Below, piece after piece: positions 15,764 through 23,182 of a stretch of 32,362 nucleotides of DNA. How positions within the stretch are numbered: the stretch's first letter is position 1; each line of letters opens with the position of its first letter. Below the pieces are notes generated by a model that saw only the letters and a program-made list of their open reading frames with translations, had not been told where the DNA came from and ran no database searches. The position numbers and the translations under genes were made by a program. This DNA is from Candidatus Vogelbacteria bacterium (lineage in GTDB: Bacteria; Patescibacteriota; Minisyncoccia; Phycocordibacterales; JACRKE01): contig JACRKE010000025.1 in NCBI GenBank assembly GCA_016215335.1, positions 1 to 32,362 of the forward strand. The letters run 5' to 3'.

Positions 15764-18110
15764 TTTCAACTTTTCTTATCATCCGAATCAGTTTAATTGA
15801 ATCGGCGGGTCTGTCTTCGAGTGTTGGGTCAATCATTTTTTCGTCATTGCTTACGCAGATTATTGTAAGTCTAGGATTCGATAGGTGAAGTTCGTAGATC
15901 ATTTTTCTCACTTCTGAAGCTATATTTGGATCAAGGCCATTAGTCGGTTCATCAAGAAGTAAAATTTTGGGTTTTCTCAAAAGTGCTCTTGCTAGAGCGA
16001 GTTTGGTTCGTTCTCCTTTTGAAGGTTTTAACGGGGGCGGCAAGTCTATGCTCGCACTTAAATAGGGTAGTCCAACTTTGTTTAAGACTTCTTTGATTTC
16101 GTTCTCTGAACTCTCTTCGGCATTCCACATTGTGAGATTTTTCTTGAGAGAGACGTCATTTAGAAAGTTCGGTTCGACATTCGCGTAACCCATTACAGTG
16201 TAAAGTGAATCTCTCCCATAATGTTTAATATTCTCTACATCAACTCCACCGAGTAAGACTTCGCCGTGTTCCGGATTGTATAGTCCAAGCATGCTCCGGA
16301 GCAAGCTTGTTTTGCCTGAAGCATTATCGCCGCCTATTACTACATATGAGCCAAATGGAATGGTTTCAGAAACAGCTTCGCGCATATATTTGTGGTGAAC
16401 ATCATTTAGTACTATATTCAAGTTTTCGAGTTCGCTCACACTGGTTCTTGCCGCCTCAACTGGTCCATCCGGTTTATCAAGTTCTTCATATTTACCTAAT
16501 TTCTCTTCGAGTCTTCTAATCTTTTCGACTTTATCCGGTAAGGTATTCATCCATGCATCTAATATCTTATTGAGACTTTTTTTCAGGTAGCCGATTGATT
16601 CAATGCTTGCAAGAACGTCGGGACCAGTCAATTTGCCTTGCAGGTATCTCACGTACCCAACTGTTGCTATTAAAACTTTTGCCAGTTTATTAAGACTCCT
16701 TTCCACAAGCCACTGTTTTTGGTTTTCCAGCCACCTGTCATCTGAGTTAATAGTAGCTTCTCGCTGTATTCCGAGAAATTCGCCCAAGACAGATTCTTGT
16801 AAAGGGGAACTTTTAACTTCTTCTAAGGCGGCTGTAAGCCCATCTATTCTCTTCTTGGACCTAGCTTGATCGTGATTTTGTTCCTTCTGCGCTCTTCTCT
16901 TTGAGTCAGCTTCAGCCTTATTCGCGTATAGATTGATAGGCAGATATACCAGACCTGAAATTCCTGTTATTGGGTCTATTTTTGTAATTAATGTGAGCGA
17001 TGTAATAAGGCCTGCTATAGCCGGTAACTGATGTATGAATAGTTCTTTAATCAGATCTACCGATGCCTCTATACCATCATGTAAAATCATGGCCTCTTTA
17101 GGATCGTCCTTTTTTCTAAGTAGCTCTTCAAAACTTACATAGAACAAATAGTGCGTAATCCTTTCTTGTATTTCTGCCTTTATTTCGCGCTCAATCGAAT
17201 GTGACACATCTCTTGATTTGACGTCAATCCAGTCAGATAACCCTCTTACCATCTCGTGTTCAATGAAGGCGGCGAGATTTAGTTTTCCATCCACAATAAT
17301 CCTACTTGAAAAAAATGGTGATATCTTCTCCATTACTTCAGATAGAAAATAGCCAAGCGAAATCTTGCTTGCCTTGCCGGCGAACTTGTCCAGTTTATAA
17401 GTTTTCCACAGTTCTCCAGCCACCTGAATAATGTCCGAAACGTTGTAACCATTTTTGTATTTAGTTTTTCCGCCGTGAAGTTTGGCAAGAATATGCAATT
17501 CAGTTTGACTCAGGCCGTAGTTTGATTTGACTCTGCTTGAAAAAGCCTGGATGGCCGCCTCGTCAGGAGTCGCATTGTTTCTATCGAATTCAGTGAAATC
17601 TTTTAGAATTGAACTCGTATTGACCGCTCTCGCCATGGACTCAAAATATTGCCAGCATACGCTTTCAATGTACCCGATCTGTTCATTGGTCAGTTCAGGA
17701 TTGTGTCTTTTTACATCACTTACGACTATCTCAAGCCACGAATTTATTAAGCTTTCGAACTCTCGAGAATTCACATTTATGGCCTCGCGTTCTGATACAT
17801 TCTCGCCATTTTCTATGCTAGTAAAAAATCGAATTCTCTCTATTATGGCGTTATATTTATCTATAGTTGCTTGTTCCAGAATATCGCTTAATCTCACCTC
17901 TTTGTAATGCTCCCTGCTCTCGCTGTTTTCTGTATCAAGCGACTTATTCATCGCAGATACGAGGGTGTGTCGAAGTGACTTCGCATGGTGGGCCAGAGAT
18001 AATTTTTGATCTCCCTTGTCACCTGCTGTATTTCGAGTTTTCCGCCTTACGAGTTCCTCATGTATTTCTTCAAATTGTTCAGAGCTACCCATATGCTCAT
18101 CATTATACAT
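15744..18110 (-). CDS. ABC transporter ATP-binding/permease-like protein with unusual long N-terminus
   Basis: GGDNASGKTSLL Walker A, KPSKGERTKLALARALL signature, ILLLDEPTNGLDP Walker B; hydrophobic stretch around LPAIAGLITSLTLI. Confidence 0.75.
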   Translation of the reverse strand: MYNDEHMGSSEQFEEIHEELVRRKTRNTAGDKGDQKLSLAHHAKSLRHTLVSAMNKSLDTENSESREHYKEVRLSDILEQATIDKYNAIIERIRFFTSIENGENVSEREAINVNSREFESLINSWLEIVVSDVKRHNPELTNEQIGYIESVCWQYFESMARAVNTSSILKDFTEFDRNNATPDEAAIQAFSSRVKSNYGLSQTELHILAKLHGGKTKYKNGYNVSDIIQVAGELWKTYKLDKFAGKASKISLGYFLSEVMEKISPFFSSRIIVDGKLNLAAFIEHEMVRGLSDWIDVKSRDVSHSIEREIKAEIQERITHYLFYVSFEELLRKKDDPKEAMILHDGIEASVDLIKELFIHQLPAIAGLITSLTLITKIDPITGISGLVYLPINLYANKAEADSKRRAQKEQNHDQARSKKRIDGLTAALEEVKSSPLQESVLGEFLGIQREATINSDDRWLENQKQWLVERSLNKLAKVLIATVGYVRYLQGKLTGPDVLASIESIGYLKKSLNKILDAWMNTLPDKVEKIRRLEEKLGKYEELDKPDGPVEAARTSVSELENLNIVLNDVHHKYMREAVSETIPFGSYVVIGGDNASGKTSLLRSMLGLYNPEHGEVLLGGVDVENIKHYGRDSLYTVMGYANVEPNFLNDVSLKKNLTMWNAEESSENEIKEVLNKVGLPYLSASIDLPPPLKPSKGERTKLALARALLRKPKILLLDEPTNGLDPNIASEVRKMIYELHLSNPRLTIICVSNDEKMIDPTLEDRPADSIKLIRMIRKVETNDVRA

Positions 18111-18136
18111 TAAGCCTTTATTAAATGCCTATACTG

Positions 18137-18165
18137 TTGCGTTTAGTAACTAGATTTGATACCAT
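18137..18165 (+). promoter_or_regulatory. Candidate promoter for rpsF (TTGCGT-N17-TACCAT with extended TGA)
   Basis: Consensus spacing; 10 nt before ATG 18176. Confidence 0.5.
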
Positions 18166-18175
18166 AGCTTCACTT

Positions 18176-18655
18176 ATGGACGACGAGACAAAACTATACG
18201 AAATAGGTTATTTACTGCTCCCGATGCTCTCGGAAGAGTCGGTTCCTGCGGAAATGGAGGCCATTCGAGGAATAGTTGAAAAACAAGGAGGCGTTATCGA
18301 ATCTGCCGAAGTACCTAAATCGCGTCCTCTGGCGTATCCAATTTCGAAAAAGATTGCAAACAAGCGTCAAGAATTTACACAGGCCTATTTTGGATTTATT
18401 CAATTTAAAGTGATCTCGGAAGTCGTACCTTCCATAAAAAGCGAAATCGAAAAGCTCGATAATATATTACGCATGATGCTTGTCGAGACCGTAAAGGTGG
18501 TACCTGTCGTAAGAAGAATTCCAACTCCGCAGATTGATACTGAATTAAAACCGGAAAGCGTAAAAGACGTTTCGAAAGAATCCAAAACAGTGGAACCTCT
18601 CACTTCCGAGCAGATTGACAAGGAGGTGGAAGGTTTGATTGCCGAAGTGTTATAA
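18176..18655 (+). CDS. rpsF: 30S ribosomal protein S6
   Basis: KLYEIGYLLLP…GGVIESAEVPKSRPLAYPI; gene order rpsF-ssb-rpsR. Confidence 0.85.
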   Translation: MDDETKLYEIGYLLLPMLSEESVPAEMEAIRGIVEKQGGVIESAEVPKSRPLAYPISKKIANKRQEFTQAYFGFIQFKVISEVVPSIKSEIEKLDNILRMMLVETVKVVPVVRRIPTPQIDTELKPESVKDVSKESKTVEPLTSEQIDKEVEGLIAEVL

Positions 18656-18663
18656 TACAAAAC

Positions 18664-19116
18664 ATGTATTTAAACAAAGCATTGGTGATTGGGAACTTGA
18701 CTCGCGATCCTGAAGTGAGGGCTATGCCTACGGGTAATAAAGTCTGCTCTTTCTCGGTTGCGACCAATAGAGTCTGGAAAGACAAAGAGGGTGCGAAGCA
18801 AGAGGCATCAGATTTTCACAACATTGTGGTTTTCGGAAGGCAAGCGGAGACGTGCGGACAGTATCTTAAAAAAGGCCAAAATGTAATGGTCGAAGGCAGA
18901 ATGCAGACAAGATCTTGGGATGACAAGACAAGCGGAGAAAAGAAATACAGGACAGAGATTGTGGCTGATAGAGTGCAGTTCGGGCCTAAATCGATGGGTG
19001 GAGGCAATAACTCGACACAAAGTGGCGCACAGGCAAATAGCAGTGCCGCGCCCGTTCTGATAGATACGATCGAGTATCCGACCGAAGAAAGTAATCCGGA
19101 GGATATTCCATTTTAA
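18664..19116 (+). CDS. ssb: Single-stranded DNA-binding protein
   Basis: MYLNKALVIGNLTRDPEVRAMPTGNKVCSFSVATNR; acidic DIPF C-terminal tip. Confidence 0.95.
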   Translation: MYLNKALVIGNLTRDPEVRAMPTGNKVCSFSVATNRVWKDKEGAKQEASDFHNIVVFGRQAETCGQYLKKGQNVMVEGRMQTRSWDDKTSGEKKYRTEIVADRVQFGPKSMGGGNNSTQSGAQANSSAAPVLIDTIEYPTEESNPEDIPF

Positions 19117-19186
19117 TTACAAGTAAGTAGGTTGTGGATCGTATTGAGTAGAAAATACGAATCCGCATTTCCTACAAACTACTTTT

Positions 19187-19396
19187 ATGAACACAACCAA
19201 ACAATGCTATTTTTGCAACAATAACGTGAAGCATATCGATTACAAAGACGTAGACGCTTTAAAGAAGTTTATGAATCCCTACGCAAGAATGCTTTCAACC
19301 AGAAAGACAAACACCTGCTCGCTTCATCAAAGAAAACTCGCGACGGCCATCAAGCGCGCACGATTTATTGCGCTTGTGCCATTTGTGTCGAGGTAA
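19187..19396 (+). CDS. rpsR: 30S ribosomal protein S18
   Basis: CYFCNNNVKHIDYKDVDALKKFM…ATAIKRARFIALVPFV. Confidence 0.93.
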   Translation: MNTTKQCYFCNNNVKHIDYKDVDALKKFMNPYARMLSTRKTNTCSLHQRKLATAIKRARFIALVPFVSR

Positions 19397-19414
19397 GTTT
19401 TTAAATTCAACGAA

Positions 19415-19448
19415 AACGAAAAATCGCCCCAAAAGGCGATTTTTCGTT
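19415..19448 (+). terminator. Terminator after rpsR (aacgaaaaatcgcc…ggcgatttttcgtt)
   Basis: 14-bp perfect arms with T-rich 3' arm. Confidence 0.8.
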
Positions 19449-19452
19449 GAAA

Positions 19453-19481
19453 TGGACATATCTAACTAAATCTGTTATAAT
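19453..19481 (+). promoter_or_regulatory. Candidate promoter TGGACA-N17-TATAAT
   Basis: Near-consensus -35, exact 17-nt spacer, perfect -10. Confidence 0.7.
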
Positions 19482-19524
19482 ATATTAAGGGTTATTGCAC
19501 CGCCAAGTGCGGGAAAGGACTCTT

Positions 19525-19653
19525 ATGGAAGGACTAGTGTTTGGGTGTCTTTGGGGCTTGTTCATGTGCGGAATCTACTGGTTCGGGTGTTACGTTAACA
19601 ACCCGAACGCCACATGGAACGATCCCGCGCGGTGCTACAGGCGCCGCCAGTAG
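19525..19653 (+). CDS. Small 42-aa putative membrane protein MEGLVFGCLWGLFMCGIYWFGCYVNNPNATWNDPARCYRRRQ
   Basis: ATG preceded by GGAAAGGA (SD-like) at proper spacing and by a strong promoter; hydrophobic N-terminal segment; below the ORF-track length cutoff. Confidence 0.5.
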   Translation: MEGLVFGCLWGLFMCGIYWFGCYVNNPNATWNDPARCYRRRQ

Positions 19654-19679
19654 AGACTTCTGGGAAAAGTCTCGAACCA

Positions 19680-19708
19680 TACCCCGGACCGCAAAGCGGT
19701 CAGGGGTA
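19680..19708 (+). other. Hairpin accccggaccgc-aaa-gcggtcaggggt downstream of the small ORF
   Basis: 12-bp arms with one mismatch. Confidence 0.55.
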
Positions 19709-19714
19709 GCTTTG

Positions 19715-19773
19715 TTACAACATCACACAAGGTCCGACCCTGTAACAGGGTCGGACCTTGTGTGATGTTGTAA
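19715..19773. repeat. Perfect 59-bp palindrome ttacaacatcacacaaggtccgaccctgt-a-acagggtcggaccttgtgtgatgttgtaa
   Basis: 29-bp perfect arms around a single central base. Confidence 0.9.
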
Positions 19774-19808
19774 TATCGAGATTTTTAGACTCGCAAAGTA
19801 CCTTTGAT

Positions 19809-20378
19809 TTATTTATTTGAAACTCTTTCCACGTAGTCGCCCGTAGTAGTATTGATTCGGAGTACATCACCTTCATTTACAAAAAGCGGCGCGTTGATTA
19901 TCGCTCCCGTTTCCAGAGTTACTTGCTTGGTACCACCCTTAGCTGTGTCACCTTTTACGCCAGGCGCTGCTTCTTTGACCACAAGATCCATCTTTATAGG
20001 TAGTTCAACCCCAAATATTTTTTCTTCAAAAATTCTAACGTCAACTAGCATGTTTGGCTTCATAAACTGTTTGGCATCTCCAATCATATCGGGCGAGAGC
20101 TGAAAGCGTTTACTCGGATCATTGATTTCGCAGAACCAAAACTCACCTTTGTTGGTATAAAGGAATTTTACCTGGCGTTTTTCGATATCAGCTTCTTCAG
20201 CCTTGTCGCTTACATGGAATGAATATTCAACCACGCGGCCAGACATTAAGTTTCTTAATTTGGTCGCATTTACAGGTTTTCTTTGTTGTTTTCGAAAGAC
20301 GTGTGACGTCAGCACTTCGTACGGTTCGCCTTCGAAAATAATAACTTTATGTACGGTAATTTCGTTGTATTCGAGCAT
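19809..20378 (-). CDS. efp: Elongation factor P
   Basis: HVFRKQQRKPVNATKLRNLMSGRVVEYSFHVSDK…GDVLRINTTTGDYVERV. Confidence 0.92.
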   Translation of the reverse strand: MLEYNEITVHKVIIFEGEPYEVLTSHVFRKQQRKPVNATKLRNLMSGRVVEYSFHVSDKAEEADIEKRQVKFLYTNKGEFWFCEINDPSKRFQLSPDMIGDAKQFMKPNMLVDVRIFEEKIFGVELPIKMDLVVKEAAPGVKGDTAKGGTKQVTLETGAIINAPLFVNEGDVLRINTTTGDYVERVSNK

Positions 20379-20390
20379 GGGATTTGGTTG

Positions 20391-20454
20391 GATTTAAGAT
20401 TTAGGATTTAGGAATAATGCACCGATTTTATTCCTAAATCTTACTTCTTAAATC
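20391..20454. repeat. Imperfect inverted repeat upstream of efp (gatttaagatttaggatttaggaataa / ttattcctaaatcttacttcttaaatc)
   Basis: About 27-nt arms, 10-nt spacer; left arm contains tandem gatttag words. Confidence 0.7.
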
Positions 20455-20635
20455 TGTTAAGTTCTAATCCGGCTAAGATACTATATTTTTAAGTAAAAAG
20501 GAAGAGAGAGCATAGGAGCGACCTAGAAAACAAGGAGTGTAATCATGACTGTGTTTTCGGAAGTACTCTTGTGGTACAACTTTTTTCCACGTTAGAGAGT
20601 TATACAAAAAATAGGCTACTTGATATAATAAATTC

Positions 20636-21262
20636 ATGTTTGGAACCAATTTTTTGACTAGTCGTAAGGAGAGAAAGGAGATCGACATTGCATACAAGTC
20701 AGATGAAGAGTTACTGGTGCTTTCAGTAAAGCATCCAGCGATGTTTAGTTTTATCATAAAACGCTACGAGCAGGCCTTTAGGCGTAAGGTCGTTAGAATA
20801 ATAGGTGATAGAGATGAAGTAGAGGATGTACTTCAGGAAGCATTTACGCGAATTTACATGAACGCCTCAAAGTACGAAAAAAGAGTAGGGGCCACGTTCA
20901 GTTCATGGGCGTACACGATTCTTTTAAACGTTGCGCTCACGTATTATGCGAAGTTAAAGAAGCAATCATTTAGACAACTGAGTCTTGATTCTGATGCTTT
21001 TACAACCTATCTGGAGCCAAGCGAAGATAGGTCAGAAGAAAAAGAGGCTGAAGACCATGTGGTATCAATTCTTGTGCGAATGCCACGAATGCTTTCAAGA
21101 ATACTCAGCCTTCATTTTATTGAAGACAAACCGCAGGAGGAGATCGCAAATAGTCTTCACATATCGGTAGCGGCTGTAAAGTCTAGAATACACAGAGCAA
21201 AGCGAGAGTTTAGGAAATTGGACCAGCGTTTAAGTTTGGCACAGGCTGAAAATAACAAATGA
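20636..21262 (+). CDS. ECF-type sigma-70 family RNA polymerase sigma factor
   Basis: Region 2 DEVEDVLQEAFTRIYMNASKY…FSSWAYTILLNVAL; region 4 PQEEIANSLHISVAAVKSRIHRAKREFRKL. Confidence 0.85.
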   Translation: MFGTNFLTSRKERKEIDIAYKSDEELLVLSVKHPAMFSFIIKRYEQAFRRKVVRIIGDRDEVEDVLQEAFTRIYMNASKYEKRVGATFSSWAYTILLNVALTYYAKLKKQSFRQLSLDSDAFTTYLEPSEDRSEEKEAEDHVVSILVRMPRMLSRILSLHFIEDKPQEEIANSLHISVAAVKSRIHRAKREFRKLDQRLSLAQAENNK

Positions 21263-21591
21263 CAAATACGTATATAAATAAATCAGTGATGCGCCGTGTC
21301 TATTTAATTTGGGCTTATCGTCTGATGGTCAACAAATTTACGGCGAAGATTGCCGCTCTCGGCATATTGGCATGGGGGCTCACAATGTATGTAGTTATTG
21401 AATCAGTCATGACTAACGCCTCCAGATTAAGCGGGTTTGATTACGCCGCCTACTACTGGAATGCGTTTCTCGGTACCGGTTTTTTTGTAGAAACGATACT
21501 TGTTGCGGCTGTTTTGATAGCTGCTCTTATTGTTCTAGACACTTTAAGCAACATAAAAAACGTTACTTTCGCAATTTTCAGAAGAGTGTAA
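21259..21591 (+). CDS. Small membrane protein (about 2 TM), translationally coupled to the sigma factor
   Basis: ATGA overlap with sigma stop; hydrophobic segments ALGILAWGLTMYVVIES and FFVETILVAAVLIAALIVLD. Confidence 0.65.
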   Translation: MTNTYINKSVMRRVYLIWAYRLMVNKFTAKIAALGILAWGLTMYVVIESVMTNASRLSGFDYAAYYWNAFLGTGFFVETILVAAVLIAALIVLDTLSNIKNVTFAIFRRV

Positions 21592-21657
21592 TTTGTGTTT
21601 GTATGAAGCTGCCTCTTGGGGTTTTAAGGTCATTCTTCTGTGAGTCTGAACTCCGCG

Positions 21658-22734
21658 CTACTCTTCAGGCTCTGCCTCGTCTTCTTTGTCTGGCTTTACC
21701 GGGTTTACTATTTTAAGTGCATCATTAAGAAGCGCCTCTTTGATTTTTGATAGAATTTCTTCTTTAAGCTTGGCATTTTCTTTGAGGAATGTGCGTGTGG
21801 CGTCGTAGCCTCTGCCAAGTTTTTCAGATCCATATGAGTATGATGAGCCGCTTTTTGTCATTACACCCATCTTTTCGCCGAGTGCAATTATCTCGCCCTC
21901 GGGAGAGATTCCCTCGTTGTATATTATGTCGAACTCTGCGAGTCGAAACGGTGCCGCAACTTTATTCTTCACTACTTTGGCGCGTGTGCGAGAACCCACT
22001 ACCTCTTCACCCTTTTTAATCTGCGCGATTTTCCTTATATCAATTCTCACCGATGAATAAAATTTGAGAGCCTTGCCACCAGGAGTGGTTTCAGGATTTC
22101 CGAACATCACCCCAATCTGCATACGGATCTGGTTAATGAAGATTACAACTGTCTTTGATTTGGCAACAATTGCAGTCATCTTGCGGAGAGCCTGCGACAT
22201 TAGTCGTGCCTGTTTGCCCACATGGAAGGCTCCCATGTCACCCTCAATCTCGTCTTTTGGTGTCAGTGCCGCCACGGAGTCAACCACGATTACATCAATC
22301 TCTCCGGAACGCACGAGGCTATCGGCAATCTCTAAAGCCTGTTCTCCGTTGTCTGGTTGAGAAATGAGAAGGTCGTCAATATGAACTCCAAGCTTTCTAG
22401 AGTAGTCCGGATCCATGGCGTGTTCAGCGTCTATAAAAGCGCATATTCCACCCTTCTTTTGTGCTTCAGCGATTACATGCAAGGCGAGCGTAGTCTTACC
22501 TGACGATTCGGGGCCGTAGATCTCTATAATTCTTCCACGTGGCATGCCCCCGACTCCAAGTGCTATATCTAAGCCCACAGATCCGGTAGGTATTACATCC
22601 ACGTCAACCTTTGGTTTGTCGCCAAGTTTCATTATGGCGCCTTCTCCAAACTTACTCTGAAGGTTTTTTAAGGTGCTTGCAATTTTAGATTGTCTCGCAT
22701 TATCGCTGCTAACCGGAGCGGTTTTCTTGATCAT
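21658..22734 (-). CDS. recA: Recombinase RecA
   Basis: [52 protein letters not shown]; no intein. Confidence 0.98.
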   Translation of the reverse strand: MIKKTAPVSSDNARQSKIASTLKNLQSKFGEGAIMKLGDKPKVDVDVIPTGSVGLDIALGVGGMPRGRIIEIYGPESSGKTTLALHVIAEAQKKGGICAFIDAEHAMDPDYSRKLGVHIDDLLISQPDNGEQALEIADSLVRSGEIDVIVVDSVAALTPKDEIEGDMGAFHVGKQARLMSQALRKMTAIVAKSKTVVIFINQIRMQIGVMFGNPETTPGGKALKFYSSVRIDIRKIAQIKKGEEVVGSRTRAKVVKNKVAAPFRLAEFDIIYNEGISPEGEIIALGEKMGVMTKSGSSYSYGSEKLGRGYDATRTFLKENAKLKEEILSKIKEALLNDALKIVNPVKPDKEDEAEPEE

Positions 22735-22768
22735 GAGTAGATTAGGTTATTTATTTGTACATGCCTGA

Positions 22769-23170
22769 TTATAACTGACTTCCCGTTAGTCTCGCCACCT
22801 CTTCTACGCGAGCCGTAGAATCTCCGGATTTGTAAACTATTTGAAGATGCTTGACTGCGGTACGGTCCATCTTGTCTACAGCTTTGACCTCTATCAGATT
22901 GTATCCATCAAGGAGCAGAACATTTTCTACGAACTGACCGTTCACGTCTGTGAATATTCTGCGCCCATTAAGAAATAGCGATGAGATGTCTTTGCTCTCA
23001 CCCTCTATTTTGAGCTCCCCGTTTGCCAAGAGAGAACCATTTTTAGGTGAATTTATTGTAATTTGGGGCCCCCATACAACACCTCTGAATTGATAAATTC
23101 CGTATGAGGCTATCGCAACAAATATGAAAACGTAAATTATGTATTTTATGATATGTGTGTTTGGTCCCAT
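22769..23170 (-). CDS. Membrane-anchored protein with Ig-like extracellular domain
   Basis: N-terminal TM IIYVFIFVAIASYGIYQF, then PQITINSPKNGSLLANGELKIEGESKDISSLFLNGRRIF. Confidence 0.6.
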   Translation of the reverse strand: MGPNTHIIKYIIYVFIFVAIASYGIYQFRGVVWGPQITINSPKNGSLLANGELKIEGESKDISSLFLNGRRIFTDVNGQFVENVLLLDGYNLIEVKAVDKMDRTAVKHLQIVYKSGDSTARVEEVARLTGSQL

Positions 23171-23182
23171 TTCTCTTACATC

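Noticed and set aside
18176-19396. Absence of rplI (L9) after rpsR as a novelty
   Set aside because: Cannot tell from one window whether the gene is elsewhere, and ribosomal-protein loss is already known in some CPR lineages
19653-19690. Possible tRNA T-arm (minus strand GGTTCGAGACT)
   Set aside because: No five-base-pair T stem, no anticodon or acceptor arm around it
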